Below, piece after piece: positions 1 to 9,600 of a stretch of 26,001 nucleotides of DNA. The notes beneath the pieces are model-generated. The model made no database searches, had not been told where the DNA came from, and saw only the letters and a program-made list of their open reading frames with translations. The first letter of the stretch is position 1; every line of letters starts with the position of its first letter. The stretch is from positions 1 through 26,001 of the forward strand of contig JAEZMI010000204.1 in NCBI GenBank assembly GCA_023414975.1. The letters run 5' to 3'. The stretch is from Pseudomonadota bacterium. GTDB lineage: Bacteria > Pseudomonadota > Alphaproteobacteria > Rhizobiales > Xanthobacteraceae. The translations under genes were made by a program, and so were the position numbers.

Positions 1-1045
<1,045 letters not shown>

Positions 1046-1104
1046 CGTTTTTCTCCTCTCCCACGCGGGTTCAAGGCCCGCGGGTCAGGCCAACACTTCC
1101 AAGC

Positions 1105-1122
1105 AGGCGCCGTCGGGCGCCT
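1105..1122 (-). other. Intercistronic hairpin between cysteine desulfurase and sufB
   Basis: A perfect inverted repeat, AGGCGCC / GGCGCCT with a 4-nt loop, lies in the 117-nt gap between the two suf-cluster genes. There is no following T-run on either strand, so it does not look like an intrinsic terminator. A role in mRNA processing or differential stability within the operon is possible but purely inferred. Confidence 0.4.
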
Positions 1123-1162
1123 CTCATGCACGATCGCGCCACGCGGACGTGACGCCACACCC

Positions 1163-2332
1163 TCACGCCGCGGCGCGGCGACGCAAAAGACCCGGCAACA
1201 CCCGGCGGAACACGCCGAGCGCCCGGTCGACATCCTCTTCCCCGCTCGACCAGCCGAAGGACAGGCGGAAGGCGGATCGCGCGATCCGCTCCGGCACGCC
1301 CATGGCGGTCAGCACGTGCGAAGCGGCGACCTTGCCGGACGAGCAGGCCGCGCCCGCGCTGACCGACAGCCCGGCGAGATCGAGTGCGATCACCGCCGTT
1401 TCGGCTGGAACGCCCGGCAGCGACAGGCACGAGGTCGTGGGCAGACGCTCGACATCGCCAACGAGCAGGACAAGCTCGGGGAACTCGCACCTTAGAGCGT
1501 CTTCAAGCCTTTCGCGCAAGGCATGGATGCGCGTTTGTTCGCTCTCCACAGCGGCGCCCGCGCATTCTGCGGCAGCCCCGAACGCCATGATGGCGGGAAT
1601 ATTCTCGCTCCCTGCGCGCCGGCCGCGCTCCTGCCCGCCGCCGCCGAACACCGGAGCCGGGCGCAGGTCGGCATCGGCCATCACGAGCGCCCCGCCGCCC
1701 GGCGCGCCGCCGAGCTTGTGGGCGGAGATCGAGATGAGGTCGGCACCCAGCGTGGGAAGCGACACCGGAATGCGCCCCGCCGCCTGAACCGCATCGGTGT
1801 GCACGAGGCCACCGACCGCGTGGACCCGCCGTGCCACTTCAGCCACAGGCTGGATGACACCCGTTTCATTATTCGCGAGCATGACCGACGCCAGCACCCG
1901 CCGCCCCTCGGCGTGGTGGCGCTCCAGCGCCGCGTCAAGCGCCTCAAGCCGCAGCCGGCCGCGATTATCGACGGGCAGGATCTCGACGGCCTCCGGCATA
2001 AAGCGGTGCCCGCGCAGCACCGCGGCATGTTCGACCGCGGTGGTCAAAAGCACGTCGCACGTCACCGGTTCTTCGCCGCGCTGGAAATGCGGCGTCAGCG
2101 CCAGCGTGTCGGCCTCCGTGCCGCCCGAGGTGAAGACGACGCCCCGCGGGTCCGCGCCGACCAGCGCCGCCACGCGCAGCCGCGCCGCTTCCATGGCAGC
2201 CCGCGCCGCGCGCCCTTCGCTGTGTACCGACGAGCCATTGCCCGTGGCGTCGAGCGCGGCAAGCAGCGCTGCCCGCGCCTCCGGGCGAATGGGCGATGTG
2301 GCGTTGTGATCGAGATAGGTGCGTTCGGTCAT
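1163..2332 (-). CDS. Cysteine desulfurase, NifS/IscS type, first gene of the suf cluster
   Basis: A PLP enzyme that converts L-cysteine to L-alanine and passes the sulfane sulfur as a persulfide to Fe-S scaffolds. The 389-residue product has the whole fold: YLDHNATSP at the N-terminus, the PLP-stacking His102 in AVEH, NNETG at 154-158, HTDAVQ at 178-183, the Schiff-base Lys206 in SAHKLGG, and the persulfide-forming Cys330 in SAGAACSSG. The C-terminal RLSFGW is typical of class V aminotransferase-like desulfurases. The active-site loop matches the group I (NifS/IscS) type. Many rhizobial suf operons carry such a gene at the front, as well as a separate SufS further down. It is transcribed towards sufB and is preceded by a roughly 200-nt leader with an Irr-type palindrome, so iron control is likely. 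Only a weak Shine-Dalgarno is visible at this start. No iscR- or rirA-like regulator gene lies between it and the divergent gene. Confidence 0.93.
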   Translation of the reverse strand: MTERTYLDHNATSPIRPEARAALLAALDATGNGSSVHSEGRAARAAMEAARLRVAALVGADPRGVVFTSGGTEADTLALTPHFQRGEEPVTCDVLLTTAVEHAAVLRGHRFMPEAVEILPVDNRGRLRLEALDAALERHHAEGRRVLASVMLANNETGVIQPVAEVARRVHAVGGLVHTDAVQAAGRIPVSLPTLGADLISISAHKLGGAPGGGALVMADADLRPAPVFGGGGQERGRRAGSENIPAIMAFGAAAECAGAAVESEQTRIHALRERLEDALRCEFPELVLLVGDVERLPTTSCLSLPGVPAETAVIALDLAGLSVSAGAACSSGKVAASHVLTAMGVPERIARSAFRLSFGWSSGEEDVDRALGVFRRVLPGLLRRRAAA

Positions 2333-2371
2333 GATGTCCGTGGGCTCGACGTCTGCGTCTCCGTCACTATA

Positions 2372-2388
2372 TAGGTTGGCAACGCCTA
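2372..2388. promoter_or_regulatory. Possible operator, TAGG-N9-CCTA inverted repeat
   Basis: Arms TAGG and CCTA are separated by 9 nt in the cysteine desulfurase leader, about 40 nt before its start codon. The 9-nt spacing resembles sites of Rrf2-family regulators (RirA, IscR), but the half-sites do not match a consensus I can name. With only 4-bp arms this may be chance. Confidence 0.2.
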
Positions 2389-2518
2389 ATCCGCCCGCCC
2401 TTTTGCGCGAAGTGCTTGCAAATTAAGGCCGCGTCCTTCATAGGTTGACACCCGTCATCTTCGAAGGGACGCCCGGACGCTCAGATTGTAGGCGCCGCCG
2501 CTGCAACCCGACGTAGAA

Positions 2519-2537
2519 TATTAGAACTATTCTAATA
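2519..2537. promoter_or_regulatory. Irr-type iron control element (ICE) palindrome
   Basis: A perfect 19-bp palindrome with arms TATTAGAA and TTCTAATA around a 3-nt centre. The core TTAGAA-N3-TTCTAA matches the form of the iron control element bound by Irr, the haem-responsive Fur-family regulator of rhizobia. It stands out from the surrounding GC-rich DNA. It lies in the gap between the suf cluster (minus) and the alpha/beta hydrolase (plus), immediately downstream of a candidate minus-strand -10 element, so it would cover the transcription start of the suf operon. Suf operons are known Irr-regulated targets in several Hyphomicrobiales. Binding here is inferred from the sequence match. Confidence 0.75.
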
Positions 2538-2565
2538 AGTTAGGGTTCGCACCCCGTGTCGTCAA
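2537..2565 (-). promoter_or_regulatory. Candidate sigma70-type promoter of the suf cluster
   Basis: Read on the minus strand, TTGACG (2560-2565) and TAACTT (2537-2542) are separated by 17 nt. The -35 is good and the -10 is weak. The ICE palindrome begins directly downstream and shares one base with the -10, which suits repression by steric block. The predicted transcript would have a leader of almost 200 nt. Confidence 0.42.
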
Positions 2566-2672
2566 GGCGCCTGCGGTAGATTGCGGTCCAGAAGGACGGC
2601 GGGCACCCGAGGGACGCCTTCCTCCGACGGACCGACATCGCCCTGGCACCGCATCCCAAGGTTACGAACTTC

Positions 2673-3338
2673 ATGCCCGAGGTCATCTTCACCGGCGAGA
2701 AGGGGCGGCTGGAAGGCCGTTACCAGCCGGCCAAGGCGCGTCACGCGCCGATCGCCATCATCCTGCACCCGCACCCGCAGTTCGGTGGCACGATGAACAA
2801 CCCGGTTGTCTACAACCTCTATTATCAGTTCGTGAACCGGGGCTTCTCCACGCTGCGCTTCAACTTCCGCGGCGTCGGGCGCAGCCAGGGCTCGTTCGAT
2901 CATGGCCAGGGCGAGCTGGCGGACGCCGCCGCCGCGCTGGACTGGGCGCAGTCGATCAACCCCGATGCGCGGGCCTGCTGGATCGCCGGCTTTTCCTTCG
3001 GCGCCTGGATCGGCATGCAGTTGCTGATGCGCCGGCCGGAGGTCGAGGGCTTCATCTCCATCGCAGCCCCGGCAAATCTCTACGACTTTTCGTTCCTCGC
3101 GCCCTGCCCGTCTTCGGGCCTGTTCGTTCACGGCGACAAGGACGCCGTGGTCCCCTACTCGGCCGTCACGGGCCTTGTCGAGAAGCTGAAGACGCAGAAG
3201 GGCATCGTCATCGAGCAGCAGACGGTGGCGGACGCCAACCACTTCTTCGACGGCAAGACCGAGGACCTGATGGAGGTCGTCGGCGCCTATCTCGACAAGC
3301 GCCTCCCGGACACGGCGAAGAAGACCAGCGCCGCCTGA
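2673..3338 (+). CDS. Alpha/beta hydrolase (serine hydrolase fold), 221 residues
   Basis: A compact cytoplasmic alpha/beta hydrolase of the COG2945-like group; the substrate is unknown. The 221-residue product has HPHPQFGGTMNN (oxyanion region, 32-43), the Arg-Gly turn FNFRGVGRS (64-71), the nucleophile elbow GFSFG with Ser108, the acid Asp157 in HGDKDAVVP, and the base His190 in ANHFF, giving a full catalytic triad. It has no signal peptide, and the short cap agrees with the length. It stands alone, divergent from the suf cluster, and is followed by a strong terminator. No clear Shine-Dalgarno is seen just before the ATG, but the family usually begins with a similar MPEVIF-like stretch, so I keep this start. 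Whether it shares the iron-responsive intergenic region is unknown. Confidence 0.88.
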   Translation: MPEVIFTGEKGRLEGRYQPAKARHAPIAIILHPHPQFGGTMNNPVVYNLYYQFVNRGFSTLRFNFRGVGRSQGSFDHGQGELADAAAALDWAQSINPDARACWIAGFSFGAWIGMQLLMRRPEVEGFISIAAPANLYDFSFLAPCPSSGLFVHGDKDAVVPYSAVTGLVEKLKTQKGIVIEQQTVADANHFFDGKTEDLMEVVGAYLDKRLPDTAKKTSAA

Positions 3339-3380
3339 GCCCGGAGGCGGCCCCCAGGACGGGTGATTATCTTGAAACAC

Positions 3381-3409
3381 AAAAGCCCGGCGATGAGCCG
3401 GGCTTTTTC
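3381..3409. terminator. Strong rho-independent terminator, probably bidirectional
   Basis: An 11-bp perfect stem (AAAAGCCCGGC / GCCGGGCTTTT) with a 5-nt loop is followed by further T residues on the plus strand. It lies 43 nt after the alpha/beta hydrolase stop and between convergent genes. The A-run on its 5' side makes it usable on the minus strand for the small exported protein gene too. Confidence 0.92.
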
Positions 3410-3475
3410 TTGGCGGGCTTTCTACTGGAACATCCTGTCGGCAAGGCCGAATTGGCTGCCTCGCCGAACCGTTGT

Positions 3476-3841
3476 TCAATTGAGTACGAGTCGCTCCGGG
3501 TTGGTCACGACCAGTTCGTCGCCGCGACGGGCGATCTCGACGAGGCTGGAGGTCGCGCCTTCCGCGCCGGGCACGGAGAAGCTCACCGCCTGCTCGGGCT
3601 GCAGGGTCGCACCCACACGGATCGGGGCACCGCCGCCGACGCTCAGCGTCGCCACGACATGATAACCGTCGGGCTGCGGCGTGTAATAGGCGACACCCCG
3701 CACATAGCCGATGTTGATGGTCTGGGCGGTCGCCGGGCGAAGGCCGCCCTTTTCCGCCGCGCGGACCGGGGCGATGATGGCGACGATGACGAGTCCGGCC
3801 GCGACGGCCAGCGGAATGATGTCACGCGAAAGGCTGCGCAT
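3476..3841 (-). CDS. Small exported protein of unknown function, 121 residues
   Basis: I do not recognise a named family. The product starts MRSLSRDIIPLAVAAGLVIV, with a positive n-region, a hydrophobic core to about residue 24 and a plausible signal peptidase I site after VRA (residue 28), so the mature part of about 93 residues should be periplasmic. The mature region alternates short hydrophobic strands with Gly, Pro and polar turns (YVRGVAYYTPQPDGYHVVATLSVGGG), which suggests a small beta-sandwich or barrel. It contains no cysteines. A Shine-Dalgarno (TTGGAG) lies about 8 nt before the ATG. It is on the same strand as anmK, 188 nt downstream, and probably has its own promoter. Similar unnamed proteins appear to be common in Hyphomicrobiales (recollection, not checked). 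Confidence 0.75.
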   Translation of the reverse strand: MRSLSRDIIPLAVAAGLVIVAIIAPVRAAEKGGLRPATAQTINIGYVRGVAYYTPQPDGYHVVATLSVGGGAPIRVGATLQPEQAVSFSVPGAEGATSSLVEIARRGDELVVTNPERLVLN

Positions 3842-4029
3842 CTCGTTTGCTCCAAGTTTCTGTCCAGGCGTTTTGATCAGAAGCTGCCTGCCTGGCGAGC
3901 CGGACTTCCGGGAGCCCTCAAGATACGCGGATTATTGTGCGTTGCATCATGAGTTTGCGCATCGCACCATTGCAGTTCAGGAATACTGCGACATTCTGAC
4001 GGGCTATTTAGATTTCCTGAAGCGCACCT

Positions 4030-5178
4030 TCAGTTTCCCTGCACCGGCGCGGCGATCACGCCGCCGGTCAGTGGCCTCGGGACGCCAGTCGTCGTGGGAA
4101 AGCTCAATGGCAGGCCGCGCAGTGCCCGCACCGCCAGGAAAGCGAAGGCCTGCGCCTCCAGCGCATCGATCGACCAGCCAAGCTCAGCCGCGGTGAGCAC
4201 ATCCATGCCAAGCCGCTGGCGCAGCATCGCGAGCAGTGTCGGGTTATGCGCGCCGCCTCCGGCCGCGATCAGGCGGTTCGGCTTCGCCGGAAGATGCGGC
4301 AGCACGGCGGCGACGCAGGCCGCCGTAAGTGCGGTGAGCGTCGCCGCCCCATCCGCGACGTTCATCGCCTCCAGCCCGCCATGGATCGCTGCCCATTGGC
4401 GGAAATCGTTGCGGTCGAGCGACTTGGGCGGAGACAGACGGAAGAAGGGGTGACCCAGCAGCCGGGCAATCGCCGCCTCGTCCACGCGGCCCGCAGCCGC
4501 GGCCGTGCCGTCCCGGTCCACCGGCACGCCGGTGCGCGCCAGCATGAAGTCGTCGATCAACGCGTTGGCGGGGCCGGTGTCGCAGGCAATAGGGTCGGCG
4601 TCCCCGCCCAGATAGGTGACATTCGCCACGCCACCGAGGTTGAGGATCAGCAGCGGCTCGTCGCCGAGTTCCCTCACCAGCGCACGATGATAGACGGGCA
4701 CCAGTGGCGCCCCCTGCCCTCCCGCCGCGACGTCGGCCGCACGCAGATCATAGACCAGGGTCGGGCCCGGCGTGACCGTCAGTTCGCCAAGCGCGGCCGC
4801 CAGGGCGGGACCGTTACCGAGCTGCACCGTGAGCCTCTGTTCCGGCCGATGCAGAACGGTCTGGCCGTGGAATCCCGCCACGGCCACGTCGCGATGCTGC
4901 GGATGAGTCGCGAGGAACGCCCCCACCGCCTCGGCATGGCGCCGGGTGACCAGGGCCTCGGCAACCCCGACGACGCCGGGCCGTTCGTCCCGCACGGCGA
5001 TGCCGCGCGCATCCTCCAGCGCCTGCGCCAGCAGAGCACGGTCCGCCTCGCGGTACGCATAGGTCTGCGCGGGACCGAAGGCGGTGACGCTTTCGCCATC
5101 GGTCTCGATCAGCGCGACATCGATCCCGTCGAGCGACGTGCCGCTCATCAGGCCGATAGCCTTCATAGGGCGCGGCAT
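4030..5178 (-). CDS. anmK: Anhydro-N-acetylmuramic acid kinase
   Basis: AnmK phosphorylates and hydrolyses 1,6-anhydro-N-acetylmuramic acid to MurNAc-6-phosphate with ATP, returning peptidoglycan turnover products to metabolism in the cytoplasm. The 382-residue product carries the family signature GLMSGTSLDGID at residues 9-20, GFHGQTVLHRP, QLGNGPALA, LNLGGVANVTYL (sugar and phosphate loops), DTGPANALIDDF (with the conserved Asp) and AAGGGAHNPTLL near the C-terminus. The length is typical (about 370 residues). The start is set by a GAGGA Shine-Dalgarno 6 nt upstream; a second Met at residue 5 is possible. It is divergent from tyrS across an 86-nt gap, a common arrangement in alphaproteobacteria. 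The same window encodes an amidase and PBP1A, but these are not in the same transcript. Confidence 0.95.
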   Translation of the reverse strand: MPRPMKAIGLMSGTSLDGIDVALIETDGESVTAFGPAQTYAYREADRALLAQALEDARGIAVRDERPGVVGVAEALVTRRHAEAVGAFLATHPQHRDVAVAGFHGQTVLHRPEQRLTVQLGNGPALAAALGELTVTPGPTLVYDLRAADVAAGGQGAPLVPVYHRALVRELGDEPLLILNLGGVANVTYLGGDADPIACDTGPANALIDDFMLARTGVPVDRDGTAAAAGRVDEAAIARLLGHPFFRLSPPKSLDRNDFRQWAAIHGGLEAMNVADGAATLTALTAACVAAVLPHLPAKPNRLIAAGGGAHNPTLLAMLRQRLGMDVLTAAELGWSIDALEAQAFAFLAVRALRGLPLSFPTTTGVPRPLTGGVIAAPVQGN

Positions 5179-5210
5179 CGTCGATCCTCGGGGTGCTTTC
5201 GCGGCGGGAA

Positions 5211-5227
5211 GCTGGTAGATGACCAGC
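5211..5227. promoter_or_regulatory. Inverted repeat in the anmK-tyrS divergent gap
   Basis: Arms GCTGGT and ACCAGC are separated by 5 nt in the 86-nt region that must hold promoters for both genes. It has the size of an operator but matches no site I can name, and it could also be an RNA hairpin. I see no convincing -35/-10 pair for either gene here. Confidence 0.25.
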
Positions 5228-5264
5228 CCGTTCCTAACATGGCGTTGACGTCGGCAGGCCGAAG

Positions 5265-6521
5265 ATGAGCAAGTTCCGATCCGATTTCCTCCGCACCCTC
5301 GATGAGCGCGGCTTCATCCATCAGATTTCGGATGAAGCGGGGCTGGATGAGCTGTTCGCGAAGGAAACCGTTACCGCCTATATCGGCTTCGATCCGACGG
5401 CGCCGAGCCTTCATGCCGGCGGGCTCATCCAGATCATGATGCTGCACTGGATGCAGGCGACCGGCCACCGCCCGCTCTCGCTCATGGGCGGGGGCACCGG
5501 CATGGTCGGCGATCCCTCCTTCAAGGAGGAAGCCCGCAAGCTGATGACGGTGGAGACGATCGAGGACAACATCGCCTCCATCAAGCGCGTCTTCTCCAAC
5601 TACCTCAGCTACGCCGAGGGCCCTACCGGCGCGCTCATGGTCAACAATGCCGAATGGCTGCGCGGGCTGAACTATCTCGAATTCCTGCGTGATGTCGGGC
5701 GGCACTTCTCGGTGAACCGGATGCTGTCCTTCGACAGCGTCAAGACGCGGCTGGAGCGCGAGCAGTCGCTTTCCTTCCTCGAATTCAACTACATGATCCT
5801 TCAGGCCTATGACTTCGTGGAACTGGCGAAGCGCTATGACTGCCGGCTGCAGATGGGCGGCTCCGACCAGTGGGGCAACATCGTCAACGGCATCGATCTC
5901 GGCCACCGCATGGGCACCAAGCAGCTCTACGCGCTGACCTCCCCGCTTCTCACCACCGCCTCCGGCGCGAAGATGGGCAAGTCGGTGAACGGCGCGGTGT
6001 GGCTGAACGCCGACATGCTCGGCCCCTACGAGTTCTGGCAGTACTGGCGCAACACCGAGGATGCGGATGTTTCGCGCTTCCTGAAGCTCTACACCACCCT
6101 GCCGATGGACGAGATCGCCCGCCTGTCCGTCGTGGGCGGCTCGGAGATCAACGAGGTCAAGAAGATCCTCGCCACCGAAATCACCGCTATGCTGCACGGC
6201 CGGCCGGCGGCGGAAGCGGCGGCGGAGACGGCACGCAAAACCTTCGAGGAAGGCGGTATCGCCGAGGATCTTCCAACCGTGGAAGTGCCGGCCGCCGAGC
6301 TGGAAGCCGGCATCGGCGTCCTTGCCGCCTTCGCGGAGAAGGCCGGTCTCGTCGCCTCCAATGGCGAGGCGCGACGGCAGGTGAAGGGCGGAGGGCTCAA
6401 GGTGAACGACGCCACCGTCACCGACGACAAGGCGGTGCTGACCGCGCGCGACTTATCGTCCGAAGGCGTCATCAAGCTGTCCTTCGGCAAGAAGAAGCAT
6501 GTCCTGCTGAAGCCGGTGTGA
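5265..6521 (+). CDS. tyrS: Tyrosyl-tRNA synthetase
   Basis: A class I aminoacyl-tRNA synthetase that charges tRNA-Tyr in the cytoplasm. The 418-residue product has the HIGH-type motif as SLHAGGL (48-54), the tyrosine and ATP pocket YIGFDPTAPS (39-48), GGGTGMVGDPS (75-85), YDF at 182-184 and QMGGSDQWGNI (196-206), and the KMSKS loop in the bacterial TyrRS form KMGKS (236-240). A C-terminal S4 RNA-binding domain covers roughly 352-418 (EARRQVKGGGLKVND). The length and the 12-residue N-terminal lead are normal for the TyrS type found in proteobacteria. The ATG follows a modest purine-rich stretch (GCCGAAG). It is convergent with the AsmA-like gene. Confidence 0.97.
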   Translation: MSKFRSDFLRTLDERGFIHQISDEAGLDELFAKETVTAYIGFDPTAPSLHAGGLIQIMMLHWMQATGHRPLSLMGGGTGMVGDPSFKEEARKLMTVETIEDNIASIKRVFSNYLSYAEGPTGALMVNNAEWLRGLNYLEFLRDVGRHFSVNRMLSFDSVKTRLEREQSLSFLEFNYMILQAYDFVELAKRYDCRLQMGGSDQWGNIVNGIDLGHRMGTKQLYALTSPLLTTASGAKMGKSVNGAVWLNADMLGPYEFWQYWRNTEDADVSRFLKLYTTLPMDEIARLSVVGGSEINEVKKILATEITAMLHGRPAAEAAAETARKTFEEGGIAEDLPTVEVPAAELEAGIGVLAAFAEKAGLVASNGEARRQVKGGGLKVNDATVTDDKAVLTARDLSSEGVIKLSFGKKKHVLLKPV

Positions 6522-6523
6522 GG

Positions 6524-6572
6524 GCGGTCGGCTTTGTCCCGGAGGACCGCAAGGTCGATCCGGGCAAGACCG
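6524..6572. repeat. Long imperfect palindrome in the tyrS 3' region, possibly a dispersed intergenic repeat
   Basis: Outer arms GCGGTC / GACCGC and inner arms CCCGGA / TCCGGG can pair with small bulges into one long hairpin. It has no T-run, so it is not a classic terminator. The CCCGGA...GCAAGG...TCCGGG layout resembles the palindromic intergenic repeats that are common in Hyphomicrobiales genomes. Membership of such a family is inferred from memory only. It may act as a 3' barrier between the two convergent genes. Confidence 0.35.
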
Positions 6573-6663
6573 CTCTTCGGCGATGTCGCCACAGGCAGCG
6601 ACCCCCGGCGTCGTGTTTAGTCGCCTGAGGAGACCCGCGGACCCGGCGCCCGCGGCGTAACAC

Positions 6664-9600
6664 CTAGCGGGACGGAATTACCGCCGGTGGGGTCGGGTCC
6701 GGGGCCTGGCGGTATTCGAAGATCTTGCGCAGGAAGCCCGGCGCCACGGCGGAGATGGGGTTGATGCGCAGGGTCGGCCCCGAAAGCGGACCAACGATTT
6801 CATAGGTCACGCCCACCAGGCCTTCATTCGGTCCGCCTCCCAGAAAGAAGCCGAGCACCGGAACGCGGCTGAACAGGTTGTTCAGCCCATAGGCAGGGAC
6901 ATAGGTGCCGCGCACCGCGATGCGGTCGGCGGCGAAGTCCATGCTCCCGTCGAAGGTCGAGCCGATGGACGGCCCCCAGATGGCGCCATCCTTGATATCC
7001 AGCTGTTCGGCGGTGCGAACGAAATCCACCTGCAGCTTGCGGAAAGCGATCGAGCCGCCAGGCGTCAGCCTGCCGTCGCGCTGCGAGGCGGGTGCGGCGG
7101 CGATCAGCCGGTCGAGGCCGGATTCCCCGCGAATGACGAAGTCGCGCATGTTCACGACGCCGGCCTGCGCCGCTCCGTCGCCGCGCGGCGCATCGACTTC
7201 GATCCACAGGTCGCCGCCATAAATGCGCGGGTAGAGATTGACGAAGCGCAGCAGCGCGCCGGCATCGTTGGTGGTCACGCGCAGCAAGGGGCGGCCGCGG
7301 TCGCGCGCCAGCAGCTCGCCATTCACGCCCCCCTCGCGTCCCACCAGTCCGCCGAGCGAGAAGGCGCGCAGATCGCCATTGCGGCGCGAGAGCTTCAGCA
7401 CCGCCTGCCGCATCGTCTCGCCATTATTGCCGACGACCACGCCCAGATTGACGTCGAGATCGATGTCAGCCGGCTTCTCATTGCGGTTACCGGCGACAGG
7501 CGCCTCCATCAGGCTCTTGAGGAAGGCGCGGGCTTCGATGACCTCCCCCCGCACGGTGATCTTCGTGGCGCCGTCGACCATCTCCGCCTTCACGCTCGCC
7601 TTGTCCCCGTCGGAGAGCTGGAACGTGGGAAGGTTGGCACTGACGAGAGCCGCCTTTGGATCGAGATCGATCGTGCCGCGAATATTCACGCCCTGCCCGG
7701 TGATCACGAGATCGTCCAGCCGCGTGCCCTTGCCGGTCAGCGTGGCCTTTGCGGTCAGGCGCGCCGCCTTGCCGGCCGGCTTCGACCAGCCGGGCACGAG
7801 CTCGACCAGCCGTACGCCGGTCAGATCGATATCCACATCCACCGACTTGCTTTTCGGCCCGATCGTACCGGCAAGCTTGACGCCCATGGTTCCGGACATG
7901 CCACCGAGATCGAGCCCAAGCCGCTCGCGCGCCGCGTCGTCGAGGTTTGCCGCCAGCGTAAAGGTGGGATTGCCCTCACTCGGGCGCGAGTACTCGAAGC
8001 TCGCCGGCGCACCGCTGATCTTTCCATCCCCGCGGAGCACGGTCTGAACGGGCGTGACGAAGACCTTGACCGTGCCGTCTTCCAGCTTTTGATCCATCAC
8101 CACCTTCTCGGCGCCGAAATCGGTCAGCGTGGCGTCGAAGGCATAGTCCACGTCGGACGGGGCGATGTGATCGGAGAGCCGGACATTCACCTGCGCATTG
8201 CTCGAAATATTGCCCTGGATCATCGCCGGATCGAGCCGCTCCTCCGCAGAGACATGCAGCGGTGACAGGTTAGCGAGTTCCACCGCCGCCGCGGCCGGAC
8301 CTTCAAGCGCGAACTGCACCTTGGCGGCGGGCTTTTCCATGGTTGTGTCCGGCACGTCGAACACGCCCTGAGGCAGATTGAGCCGGCGGCCGGCGGGGCT
8401 TTCCATATAGGCGTCGGTGGCGGTCACCTGAGAAGCTCGGCCGGAGGCGTGCACCGCGATGTCCGCGCCGCGTATCAGGGGCATGCTCGGAACGGCCTTG
8501 AACACGCCATTGGTGCCGGTAATGGCGATGCTCATGGCATCGTCCGGCAGCGGGTTCAGCTTGTTGCCAATGGAAGAGAGCGGCGCGAGGAAAGAAATGG
8601 CGGCGGTCTGCACATCGCCCGACACGACGTTGTCATAGACCCATTTGCGCACCTCGGGCGCCGCAAGCACAGGCCAGAGCCGCTTGAGAGCCGAGGCGGA
8701 CATGGGCGTCGCGACCATTTTGAGGCCCAGCGCCGGCTCCGCGGCCCCCAGATCGAGGCTGCCGCCAAGGTCCACACCGCCGGAGGCGCCACGGAGCACT
8801 CCCTTGTCGATCGCGACCAGTTTCTTCGCCACATCGTAGGACAGGGCGATCTGATTGTTGTCGAGCACGAAGGGCGGCTCCTTTTCGGCATGCGGGCCGC
8901 CGCCAGCGAAGCTCGCCGAGGATTTTTCCGCCTCCATCCGCCAGACGCCATCCGGCGTTTGCGGGGGCGTGATCCGCCCGGCCACCGCCAGGGCGAAGGG
9001 ACCTGCCTGCGTGCTCAGCGTTTCGAGCACGATCTGGCGGCGGGACGCATCGAGGTGGAAGGCCGCAACCGCCTCGTCGATCACCATCCGGCCGCCGTCG
9101 TCATGGCCGAACTGGAGTTCGCCGGCGCCGGCCACAAGCCGTCCGCTGGCGGCCAGCACCAACCCCGTCGCGTCGATATCGCTGGTGAAATCCACCGAAA
9201 GCGGCGAAGTCGCATGAATTCCGTCCGCTGCCTTGCCGGCCGCGATGAGCAGATCGCGCGGGGCGAGATCGCGCACTTCCAGGGAGAAGCTGCGCCTGCC
9301 GTCGACCAGCGCACCCATGTCGGCACGGGCAGACCAGGGTCCATCGGTGCCGCCCGACTTCATGTCGAACGCCATCCCGCCGCCCTCGCGGCGCGAGACG
9401 GAGAGGTCGATATCGCTGAAGGTCCATTGCCGTCCGCTCGCCTCGCTCCGCACGATCAGCGTGCCGCCCTTCAGGCCCACCTGATCGAGCGAGCCACCAT
9501 CGAGCCCTCCCTTATCGAATCCCCGCGCCAGGGTCGCGAGCACCGGCAGGCTCAGAGGGAAAAGGCTGGCCTCGGAAGTCGCCGGCCCGCCGGGCGCGGG

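Noticed and set aside
2538..2556. GGGTTCGCACCCC stretch resembling a tRNA T-arm
   Set aside because: No anticodon arm, D-arm or acceptor stem can be formed around it.
6522..6663. Intrinsic terminator behind tyrS
   Set aside because: A long imperfect hairpin exists but has no T-run on either strand, so I list it only as a palindromic repeat.
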